Of a stretch of DNA of 64,000 bases, positions 51,614 to 58,858 are shown piece by piece. Numbering within the stretch: position 1 is the stretch's first letter; each line of letters opens with the position of its first letter. This stretch comes from Pseudomonadota bacterium (lineage in GTDB: Bacteria; Pseudomonadota; Gammaproteobacteria; Ga0077536). The position numbers and the translations under genes were made by a program. The stretch covers positions 248,001 to 312,000 of the forward strand of contig JADJYF010000010.1 of the NCBI GenBank assembly GCA_016719885.1. Direction: 5' to 3'. The notes beneath the pieces were generated by a model. It was not told the DNA's origin. It saw only the letters and a program-made list of their open reading frames with translations, and ran no database searches.

Positions 51614-53431
51614 TTAAACCGACAGGCCTTTGAGACGGCGGCGGCCGTAGACCAGGTTGACGATGGCGCGCGTGCCGGTGATGGCGGTGAAGGCCGAGGT
51701 CAGGATGCCCAAGGTCAGCGTGACCGCGAAACCCTTGACCGGGCCGGTGCCGAACAGGAACAGCACCAGCGCCGCGATCATGTGCGTGACGTTGGCGTCG
51801 GCAATGGTGGCAAAGGCTTTCTCGTAGCCGGCATGGATACTGGCCTGCGGCGAGTTGCCGTTGCGCAGTTCCTCACGAATGCGCTCGTTGATGAGCACGT
51901 TGGCGTCGATGGCCATGCCGACGGTGAGCACGATACCTGCAATACCTGGCAAGGTGAGGGTCGCCTGCAGCATCGACAGCAAGGCCACCAGCAGCACCAC
52001 GTTCATCGACAGCGCCACGCCGGCGATGAGGCCGAAGGCCCGGTAGTAGATGGCGGTGAACACCACCACGGCGATGAGGCCCATGACGGCGGACATCATG
52101 CCCTTGTCGATGTTGTCTTGCCCCAGGCTCGGGCCGACGGTGCGTTCCTCGATGATTTCGATCGGCGCCGCCAGCGCGCCGGCGCGCAGCAGGAGCGCCA
52201 GGGTATGCGCTTCGTCGGTCGAATCGAGTCCGCTGATCTGGAAGCGCTTGGAAAGCTCGTCGCGAATGGTGGCGACGTTGATGACCTGCTCCACCGGGCG
52301 GCCCTTGCGCTGTTCGATGTAGACCACCGCCATCGGCTTGCCGATCTGGTCGCGGGTGGCGCGGCTGAACAGGCGCGAGCCCTTGCCGTCGAGGGTGATG
52401 AACACCGCCGGGCCGCCGCTGCTCTGCTCGATGCCGCTGGCCGCGTCGATGATGTACTCACCGGTCAGCATGACTTTCTTGTCGAGCAGTATGGGCTGAC
52501 CTTCCTTGTCGTAATAGATCTTGGAATTGATCGGCACGTGGCCGCTGTCGACGGCCTTGCGCGCGTCGTTGTTGAAGTCCACCAGGCGGAACTCGAGGGT
52601 CGCGGTCGCGCCCAGGATCTTCTTGGCCTCGGCGGTGTCTTCGACACCCGGCAGCTGCACCACGATGCGGCCCTCGCCCTGCTGCTGGATGACCGGCTCG
52701 GCGACGCCGAACTCGTTCACGCGGTTGCGCAGGGTGGTGAGGTTCTGCTTGATGGCGGTCTTGCGCACTTCGTCGGTGAGCTTGGGGCTGACGGTCAGCA
52801 GCATCTCGTTCGGATCGCTCTGCTCGGCGCGCTCGAGATCGCGGAAGTCCTTGGACAGGACGGCGCCCGCTTTCTGCTTCATTTCTTCGTTCTGGAAGGT
52901 GACGCGTATGCCACCGCTCGGTTCGCGCGCAATCGAACGGTAACGAACCTTCTCGTCGCGGAACGCGGTGCGCAGTTCCGACACGAAGCGCTCGTCGGTC
53001 TGGGTGCGCACGGCGTCCATGTCGACCTGCATCAGGAAGTGCACGCCGCCGCGCAAATCGAGGCCCATGTACATGGGCTTGGCGCCGATCTTGCGCAGCC
53101 AGTCAGGCGTGGCGGGCGCCATGTTGAGCGCCACGATGTAATGCTCGCCGACGGTCTTTTCGACCACGTCGCGGGCCTTGGTGCGGGCATCGACGTCGTT
53201 GAAGCGCAGCAGCACGCGCTTGTGCTGGGTTTCGCTGCGTTTGACTTCGATGTTGGCGGCCTTCAGCGCATCGACCACGCGCGTGGCAAGCGCTTCGTCG
53301 ACCGTCTCCGAACGCCGTGCCGAGACCTGCAACGCCGGGTCGTCGCCATAGATGTTGGGCAGTGCGTACAGCACGCCGACGGTCACGACGACCAGGACCA
53401 ACAGGTAGCGCCACAGCGGGTATTCGTTCAT
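51614..53431 (-). CDS. secD: Protein translocase subunit SecD
   Basis: Large partner of SecF. 605 residues. One N-terminal membrane segment precedes a long periplasmic region (about 30-430) with the P1 head. GLDLRGGVHFLMQVD and the C-terminal LRAGALAAPIEIIEERTVGPSLGQDNI precede five more membrane segments with GMAIDANVLINERIREE. The catalytic Asp and Arg used for proton coupling are in that last motif. Order yajC-secD-secF is standard. Confidence 0.97.
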   Translation of the reverse strand: MNEYPLWRYLLVLVVVTVGVLYALPNIYGDDPALQVSARRSETVDEALATRVVDALKAANIEVKRSETQHKRVLLRFNDVDARTKARDVVEKTVGEHYIVALNMAPATPDWLRKIGAKPMYMGLDLRGGVHFLMQVDMDAVRTQTDERFVSELRTAFRDEKVRYRSIAREPSGGIRVTFQNEEMKQKAGAVLSKDFRDLERAEQSDPNEMLLTVSPKLTDEVRKTAIKQNLTTLRNRVNEFGVAEPVIQQQGEGRIVVQLPGVEDTAEAKKILGATATLEFRLVDFNNDARKAVDSGHVPINSKIYYDKEGQPILLDKKVMLTGEYIIDAASGIEQSSGGPAVFITLDGKGSRLFSRATRDQIGKPMAVVYIEQRKGRPVEQVINVATIRDELSKRFQISGLDSTDEAHTLALLLRAGALAAPIEIIEERTVGPSLGQDNIDKGMMSAVMGLIAVVVFTAIYYRAFGLIAGVALSMNVVLLVALLSMLQATLTLPGIAGIVLTVGMAIDANVLINERIREELRNGNSPQASIHAGYEKAFATIADANVTHMIAALVLFLFGTGPVKGFAVTLTLGILTSAFTAITGTRAIVNLVYGRRRLKGLSV

Positions 53432-53469
53432 CGATGGGATCCGAATCTACTTATGAGTGTCGTGGCGCA

Positions 53470-53490
53470 GCGCCGGCGACATGCCGGCGC
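53470..53490. repeat. Perfect 8-bp hairpin between yajC and secD
   Basis: GCGCCGGC (53470-53477) and GCCGGCGC (53483-53490) are perfect inverted copies around GACAT. It is in the 74-bp gap, 15 bases after the yajC stop and about 40 bases before the secD ATG. It has no T run, so partial termination or RNA processing is more likely than full termination. Confidence 0.55.
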
Positions 53491-53505
53491 GCAACGCGCG
53501 GCACC

Positions 53506-53835
53506 TTACATTTCCTTCAAGGTGCCCTTGGGCATGACCTGGGCAATGGCGTGCTTCTGCACTTTGACCTCGGTGTCCTTGGCGATTTCGAGCTTGACGA
53601 AATTCGCGCCGACCTCGGTGACCTTGCCGAGCAGACCGCCGGTGGTGACGGCCTCGTCGCCCTTGGTCAGTTCGCGCACCAGCTTGGCGTGTTCCTTCTG
53701 GCGCTTCATCTGCGGCCGGATCAGGAACATGTAGAAAACCAGGAACAAAATCGCCAGCGGCAGGAAGCCGGCCAGTCCCCCCTGGGGCGCCGTGCCCGCG
53801 GCTTGCGCCCATGCGTTCGGTATCAGGTAGTCCAT
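53506..53835 (-). CDS. yajC: Preprotein translocase accessory subunit YajC
   Basis: Small single-pass inner-membrane protein that associates with SecDF. 109 residues. One membrane segment at about 22-42 (FLPLAILFLVFYMFLI) is followed by the conserved RPQMKRQKEHAKLVRELTKGDEAVTTGGLLGKV cytoplasmic region. It lies 52 bp after tgt and precedes secD. Confidence 0.96.
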   Translation of the reverse strand: MDYLIPNAWAQAAGTAPQGGLAGFLPLAILFLVFYMFLIRPQMKRQKEHAKLVRELTKGDEAVTTGGLLGKVTEVGANFVKLEIAKDTEVKVQKHAIAQVMPKGTLKEM

Positions 53836-53887
53836 GAATTATCTCGAAAAATGGCCGCGCATTATGGCACAGCCTTAAGTGGGGTTG

Positions 53888-55000
53888 TCAGGCGCCCGCG
53901 TCGGCCTCGTAGTTGGCGAAGCAGGCGCGGGAGAACTCGGCGTAGCGCCCGGCCTGGATGGCGGCCCGCGCGTCACGCATGAGGGCGAGATAGTAGGCCA
54001 GATTGTGGGTGGTGTTGAGGCGCGCGCCCAGGATCTCGTTGGACTTGTCGAGGTGGTGCAGGTAGGCCCGCGAGTAGTTGCGGCAGGTATAGCACTGGCA
54101 GGCCGGGTCCAGCGGCTCGGTGCTGGCACGGTGGCGGGCGTTGCGGATGCGCACCACGCCTTGGCTGGTGAACAGGTGGCCATTGCGGGCGTTGCGGGTC
54201 GGCATCACGCAATCGAACATGTCGACCCCGGCGCCGACCGCGGCAACGAGGTCCTGCGGCGTGCCGACGCCCATCAGGTAGCGCGGCTTGGCGGCCGGCA
54301 GCAGGGCCGCGGTATGGGCGGTGATGGCCAGCATGTCGTCCTTGGGCTCGCCCACCGACAGGCCACCGATGGCGTAACCGTCGAAGCCGATGTCGATGAG
54401 GCCGGCCGCCGATTCGTCGCGCAATACCGGGTAGACCCCGCCCTGCACGATGCCGAACAAGGCTCCCGGCCCGACATGGGCGGCCTTGCTGCGCGCCGCC
54501 CAGCGCAGGCTCAAGCGCATGGACTCGGCGGCCTGGGTGACGGTGGCCGGGTAAGGCGTGCATTCGTCGAACACCATGACGATGTCCGAGCCCAGGGCCC
54601 GCTGCACCTCAATGGAGATCTCGGGGGTCAGCAGGATCTTGTCGCCATTGATGGGCGAGCGGAAGGTCACGCCCTCTTCCCTGATCTTGCGCAGTTCTCC
54701 CAGGCTCCACACCTGGAAACCGCCGGAATCGGTGAGGATGGGTTTATCCCAATGCATAAAGCCGTGCAGGCCACCGTGGGCGCCGATGACCTCGGTGCCG
54801 GGCCGCAGCATCAGGTGATAGGTGTTGCCGAGCACGATCTGGGCGCCGAGTGCTTCGAGCTCCTCGGGACTCATGGCCTTGACCGTGCCATAGGTGCCGA
54901 CCGGCATGAAGATGGGAGTCTCGACCACGCCGTGGTTGAAGGTGAGGCGGCCGGCGCGCGCCGCGCCGTCACTGGCTTGGAGTTCGAAGGTGAGGCTCAT
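53888..55000 (-). CDS. tgt: Queuine tRNA-ribosyltransferase Tgt
   Basis: Exchanges guanine-34 for preQ1 in GUN-anticodon tRNAs. 370 residues. The substrate-binding Asp is in TDSGGFQVWSL. FGIVQGG and LMGVGTP follow, with the nucleophilic Asp in VDMFDCVMPTR. The zinc site CxCxxC plus His (CQCYTCRNYSRAYLHHL) is complete. The ATG at 55000 overlaps the queA stop in TGATG, so queuosine steps two and three are coupled. Confidence 0.97.
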   Translation of the reverse strand: MSLTFELQASDGAARAGRLTFNHGVVETPIFMPVGTYGTVKAMSPEELEALGAQIVLGNTYHLMLRPGTEVIGAHGGLHGFMHWDKPILTDSGGFQVWSLGELRKIREEGVTFRSPINGDKILLTPEISIEVQRALGSDIVMVFDECTPYPATVTQAAESMRLSLRWAARSKAAHVGPGALFGIVQGGVYPVLRDESAAGLIDIGFDGYAIGGLSVGEPKDDMLAITAHTAALLPAAKPRYLMGVGTPQDLVAAVGAGVDMFDCVMPTRNARNGHLFTSQGVVRIRNARHRASTEPLDPACQCYTCRNYSRAYLHHLDKSNEILGARLNTTHNLAYYLALMRDARAAIQAGRYAEFSRACFANYEADAGA

Positions 55001-56046
55001 CAAGGCTGCTCGGGGGTGTGACGGCGGGTCAGCCACATGGCGTCGCCATAACTGAAAAACCGGTAGCCGGCGGTCACGGCATGCTGGTAGGCGGCCATGA
55101 TGCGCTCATGTCCCGCGAAGCTCGACACCAGCATCAGCAATGTCGAGCGCGGCAGGTGGAAATTGGTCAGCAGGGCATCGACCACGCGGAAATCGAAATC
55201 CTCTTTAATAAAGAGCCGCGTGTCGCCGCGAAACGGCGCCAGGCTGCCCGAGCGCTCGGCCGCGCTCTCCAGGGCGCGGGCCACGGTGGTGCCGATGGCA
55301 ATCACGCGCCCGCCGGCGGCCTTGGCCGCGGCGATGGTGGCACAGGCGGATTCGCTCACCTCGATGCGCTCGGCATGCATCACGTGACCGTCGATGCTGT
55401 CGCCCCGGATCGGCTGAAAGGTGCCGGCCCCGACGTGCAGGGTGACCTTGGCGGTCGCGACGCCGCGCGCCGCGATCTCCGCCAGCATCGCTTCGTCGAG
55501 GTGCAGGCCCGCGGTCGGCGCCGCCACCGCGCCCGGCTGCGCGGCGAACACCGTCTGGTAGCGCTCGGCGTCGCTCGATTCATCGGCGCGCGTGATGTAA
55601 GGCGGCAGCGGAATGTGACCGCTGGCGGCGAGCAGGTCCGGCAACGTGGCGCCGTCGGCGCCCTGGATCAGGAACAAGTCCCCTTCCCGCCCCCACACCT
55701 CGATGGCGCCCGACGGCTCGAGCGCGATGCGCGTGCCCGGCCGCGTGGGCTTGCTGGCGCGCAACTGCGCCATCGCCTGCTGCGGCGACATCACCCGCTC
55801 GACCATGATCTCGACCGCGCCGCCGGTGGCCTTACGCCCGAACAACCGCGCCGGAATGACCCGCGTATCGTTCAACACCATCACGTCGCCCGCGCGAAAC
55901 AGGCCCGGCAGGTCGACGATGCCGCCATCCGCCCACTCACCCACGGCCTCGCCCAACACCAACAGCCGCGCATCACGACGCCGCGCGGTCGGGTATTGCG
56001 CAATCTGGGTCTCGGGCAGGGAGTAGTCGAAGTCGGAAAGCTGCAC
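55000..56046 (-). CDS. queA: S-adenosylmethionine:tRNA ribosyltransferase-isomerase QueA
   Basis: Transfers and isomerises the ribosyl group of SAM onto preQ1-tRNA, giving epoxyqueuosine. About 348 residues from a GTG at 56046, chosen because the product then begins QLSDFDYSLPE as in known QueA. The open frame upstream runs into the tRNA gene. Conserved blocks NDTRVIPARLFGRKATGG, AAPTAGLHLDE, HVGAGTFQP and NFHLPRSTLLMLV are present. It heads queA-tgt-yajC-secDF and diverges from the tRNA-Leu. Confidence 0.95.
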   Translation of the reverse strand: MQLSDFDYSLPETQIAQYPTARRRDARLLVLGEAVGEWADGGIVDLPGLFRAGDVMVLNDTRVIPARLFGRKATGGAVEIMVERVMSPQQAMAQLRASKPTRPGTRIALEPSGAIEVWGREGDLFLIQGADGATLPDLLAASGHIPLPPYITRADESSDAERYQTVFAAQPGAVAAPTAGLHLDEAMLAEIAARGVATAKVTLHVGAGTFQPIRGDSIDGHVMHAERIEVSESACATIAAAKAAGGRVIAIGTTVARALESAAERSGSLAPFRGDTRLFIKEDFDFRVVDALLTNFHLPRSTLLMLVSSFAGHERIMAAYQHAVTAGYRFFSYGDAMWLTRRHTPEQP

Positions 56047-56103
56047 GGGCGCGAGTCTAACAGAGCAAGCTTCTCCACGGTCGACCGACGCGCGAGGTTT
56101 CAC

Positions 56104-56109
56104 TATACT
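56104..56109 (+). promoter_or_regulatory. -10 element of the tRNA-Leu promoter
   Basis: TATACT ends 20 bases before the mature tRNA 5' end, with a GC-rich discriminator (CTGCGCCC) after it, as expected for a stable-RNA promoter. I did not find a strong -35. The spot that would hold it falls in the short gap before the queA start. Confidence 0.55.
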
Positions 56110-56129
56110 CTGCGCCCTTCGCACACCTT

Positions 56130-56216
56130 GCCGGGATGGCGGAACTGGTAGACGCGCCAGACTCAAAATCTGGTATCCGTGAGGATGTGGGGGTTCGATT
56201 CCCCCTCCCGGTACCA
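56130..56216 (+). tRNA. tRNA-Leu (anticodon CAA)
   Basis: 87 nt including encoded CCA. The acceptor stem GCCGGGA pairs with TCCCGGT. The anticodon stem CCAGA/TCTGG encloses the loop CTCAAAA, giving anticodon CAA (reads UUG). A long variable arm and the T-loop GTTCGATTC identify a class II tRNA-Leu. The 3' end is the probable attachment site used by the integrase that follows. Confidence 0.97.
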
Positions 56217-56320
56217 AGAGAGCTTCCAGAGACTTCCAGGAAATTCCAAAAACGGCGGAATTACTCGGGAAAATCGAAGATTTCTCTTCCAAGTAGATCC
56301 AGAGCCCACCGTTGACAGTC

Positions 56321-56378
56321 GGGGGTAACTGGGGGTAGAAATCGGGGTAACAAGGACGACCCCAGCGTGGTTACCCCC
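56321..56378. repeat. Cluster of GGGGTAAC repeats before the integrase
   Basis: GGGGGTAAC (56321-56329), GGGGGTA (56331-56337) and GGGGTAAC (56344-56351) are direct copies. GTTACCCCC (56370-56378) is an inverted copy ending two bases before the int ATG. Repeats so placed are good candidates for arm-type integrase binding sites or an int operator. Nearby, TTCCA occurs three times at about ten-base spacing (56225-56250). Confidence 0.6.
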
Positions 56379-56380
56379 AC

Positions 56381-57613
56381 ATGCCGCTGACCGACATTGC
56401 CATCAAGAATGCCAAGGCAGACGCAAAGCCGTTGAAGCTGTTCGACAGCGGTGGACTGTTCCTTCTGGTGACACCAACAGGCGGAAAATGGTGGCGCTTG
56501 AAGTATCGATTCAGCGGCAAGGAAAAGCTGCTCAGTCTCGGCATCTACCCCGATGTGCCGCTCGCCGGCCGCCAGGACAAGAAGACTGGCCTGTGGATAG
56601 ACGGCGCCCGCGAAAAACGCGACCACGCCAGAAAGCTCCTCGCCTGCAAGATTGACCCAGCAGAAACCCGCAGGGCAGAGAAAGCTGCCGGCGCGGCCGC
56701 CGGCCAGAACACCTTCGAAGTCATCGCACGCGAATGGCATGCCAAGCAGAGCAGCTCGTGGGCGAAGGTCACAGCCGACGCCAAGCTCGTGCGGCTGGAA
56801 GCAGATCTGTTTCCGCGCATCGGCTCGAAGCCCATCAGCGATCTGAACGCCCCCGCCCTGCTGAAGGTGCTGCAGGCCGTCGAAGGCCGGGGCGCAAACG
56901 AAATCGCGCGCCGTGTTCGCCAGATGCTCGGTCAGATTTTCCGATATGCGATCTCAACAGGCCGCATCTCGGCGAACCCGACAACCGACCTCGCCGGCGC
57001 CTTGCCTCCCGCCAATCCAGTTCACCACGCGGCCATCACCGAACCGAAGGCTGTCGGCGGACTCATGCGAGCGATTCAGGACTATCAGGGTGAACCCATC
57101 ACGCGCGCGGCCCTGCGCTTTGCGCCCCTCGTATTCGTACGACCTGGCGAACTGCGTGCTGCTGAGTGGAAGGAGTTCGATCTGGACCAGGCGACCTGGC
57201 GCATTCCCGGTGAACGCATGAAGATGCGCGAGGCACACTTCGTGCCGCTCTCTAAGCAAGCCCTCGCCATCTTACGTGAGCTGAATTCACACACCGGCAA
57301 CGGCCGATTTGTGTTTCCAAGCATCCGCAGTCGCGCCCGACCCATGAGCGAGAACACCGTCAATGCCGCCCTGCGCCGTCTGGGCTACACGAAAACCGAA
57401 ATGACCGGCCACGGCTTCCGCTCGATGGCGTCGACCCTATTGAACGAACAGGGCTGGCACCGGGACGCCATTGAACGCCAGCTTGCCCATGCCGAACGCG
57501 ACAGCATCCGCGCCGCGTACAACCGCGCAGAACACCTGCCGGAGCGCAAGAAAATGATGCAGGCTTGGGCCGACTATCTGGACAAGCTCGCGTCTCAAGG
57601 ACGCCGTTCTTGA
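56381..57613 (+). CDS. P4-type tyrosine recombinase / integrase
   Basis: Site-specific recombinase that inserts and excises the island at the tRNA-Leu. 410 residues, the usual length. The N-terminal DUF4102-type arm-binding domain (LTDIAIKNAKADAKPLKLFDSGGLFLLV-like start, about 1-90) is followed by a core-binding SAM-like domain (about 105-195) and the catalytic domain. The catalytic residues are visible: Arg254 in RPGELR, His344 and Arg347 in HGFR, His370 in LAHAERD and nucleophile Tyr380 in AAYNRA. It appears intact. The ATG is preceded by the GTTACCCCC inverted repeat, and I see no good Shine-Dalgarno sequence. Confidence 0.95.
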   Translation: MPLTDIAIKNAKADAKPLKLFDSGGLFLLVTPTGGKWWRLKYRFSGKEKLLSLGIYPDVPLAGRQDKKTGLWIDGAREKRDHARKLLACKIDPAETRRAEKAAGAAAGQNTFEVIAREWHAKQSSSWAKVTADAKLVRLEADLFPRIGSKPISDLNAPALLKVLQAVEGRGANEIARRVRQMLGQIFRYAISTGRISANPTTDLAGALPPANPVHHAAITEPKAVGGLMRAIQDYQGEPITRAALRFAPLVFVRPGELRAAEWKEFDLDQATWRIPGERMKMREAHFVPLSKQALAILRELNSHTGNGRFVFPSIRSRARPMSENTVNAALRRLGYTKTEMTGHGFRSMASTLLNEQGWHRDAIERQLAHAERDSIRAAYNRAEHLPERKKMMQAWADYLDKLASQGRRS

Positions 57614-57736
57614 AATTGCCGGGGAGACCGTGATGCCCCGAGAGTAGGTTCCGGCTTACTGATATCGAAGTGCGGCAATTTGTCGCAGCAAATTACCCAC
57701 GACGTTGCGTTATGCTCCGGCGATGCCTCCGTTACG

Positions 57737-57757
57737 GGGATGCAGTAGAAACATCCC
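57737..57757. repeat. Inverted repeat in the leader of the 57.8-kb membrane protein gene
   Basis: GGGATG (57737-57742) and CATCCC (57752-57757) are inverted copies around a nine-base loop, 25 bases before the ATG at 57782. CTATAG follows at once. It could be an operator or a leader hairpin. The rest of the 168-bp gap after int shows nothing recognisable. Confidence 0.4.
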
Positions 57758-57781
57758 TATAGCTCGCGGATCAATCAATCC

Positions 57782-58819
57782 ATGAAAATTAAATGTTCAT
57801 CACCGCCATGGTCGGCGCACGTGACCGTCGCTTTTCTGTTTTTAAGCGCTTCAGTACCCTTCGGCGCTTTCGCTGCCTGTGGCTCCTCGTTTTGCACACT
57901 TACCACCACCCCGGAAGCAGCGCACGAACGAGCCGGCCAGATTCGTCTCGATTTTTCATACGAATACATTGACCTTGACGCACCATATTCCGGCGGACAT
58001 CGCAGTGACGGCCTGCAACATGCCCGGCTTCCCGATGGCGACGTCGAAACAGTACATCGTGAAATTGAGACTGTTGGGCATCGCCTCGGCTTGCGCACGT
58101 CCGCGGGAGTCTCCGACCGTGTGACCATGGAACTGTACCTGCCGTTCCTGGCCAGAAGTCACAAGCACTTTGCGTTTGAGGAAGGAGGTGCTGCGTTCGG
58201 AAAGTTCGAGTTTTCCGGAATCGGTGATATGACCGTATCGGCACGCTATTCACTGCTGGCGCCGCAAAATCCTGGCCGTCCGACAGTTGTCATAGGGCTC
58301 GGCGTGAAAACGCCAACCGGGTCCACGACCAAACATGGCAAGGTTTTCGAGGATGGCGAAGCCGTCAGCGCCGTGGCCGAACGATCCATCCAGCCCGGAA
58401 GCGGCTCGTGGGACCCGATTTTCAGTGCGTATTATCTACAGCGTTTTCAGCAAATCTCTGCCTTCGCGAACGGCACCGTTCGCCTCCCTTCAGGGCACGA
58501 CGGCTATGATTTCGGAACAGAGTCGCTGATTAACCTTGGCGCGTCTTATTCGATGTTACCGGGCGTCGAAGCTATTCTTCAGTTCAACGTCCGTGTCGTC
58601 GGTCGTGATCAGTCGGCCGAAGAGTCAGAGCTCTTCAATCAGAACACTGGCGGCGAGTATGTATTCATTAGTCCTGGCCTGCGATTCATGGCCGCCAAGG
58701 ATCTATCGCTGTACGCATTTGCTCAGTTGCCACTTTATCGCAATGTAAACGGCGGCCAACTCACCGCTGATTGGAGCGTATCCACCGGAATCAGCTATGC
58801 GTTTGGAGGGTGGCAGTAG
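57782..58819 (+). CDS. Uncharacterised outer-membrane beta-barrel protein (transporter-like)
   Basis: I do not recognise a named gene. 345 residues. A signal peptide ends at AFA near residue 32, so the mature protein begins with ACGSSFC, a CysX4Cys pair. The rest is an alternation of short amphipathic beta strands and loops with many Tyr, Phe and Gly residues (RLDFSYEYIDLD, MTVSARYSLLA, INLGASYSM, SVSTGISYAFGG). This pattern is typical of 12- to 14-strand barrels of the MetA/phenol-degradation transporter-like superfamily. It is the only intact cargo gene seen in the island and converges with a Zn/Cd-type ATPase pseudogene. A role in metal handling is inference from that neighbourhood. Confidence 0.7.
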   Translation: MKIKCSSPPWSAHVTVAFLFLSASVPFGAFAACGSSFCTLTTTPEAAHERAGQIRLDFSYEYIDLDAPYSGGHRSDGLQHARLPDGDVETVHREIETVGHRLGLRTSAGVSDRVTMELYLPFLARSHKHFAFEEGGAAFGKFEFSGIGDMTVSARYSLLAPQNPGRPTVVIGLGVKTPTGSTTKHGKVFEDGEAVSAVAERSIQPGSGSWDPIFSAYYLQRFQQISAFANGTVRLPSGHDGYDFGTESLINLGASYSMLPGVEAILQFNVRVVGRDQSAEESELFNQNTGGEYVFISPGLRFMAAKDLSLYAFAQLPLYRNVNGGQLTADWSVSTGISYAFGGWQ

Positions 58820-58858
58820 GCAGTTAGCGATGTACTGCTTGATCCGATTTCGGAAGGA

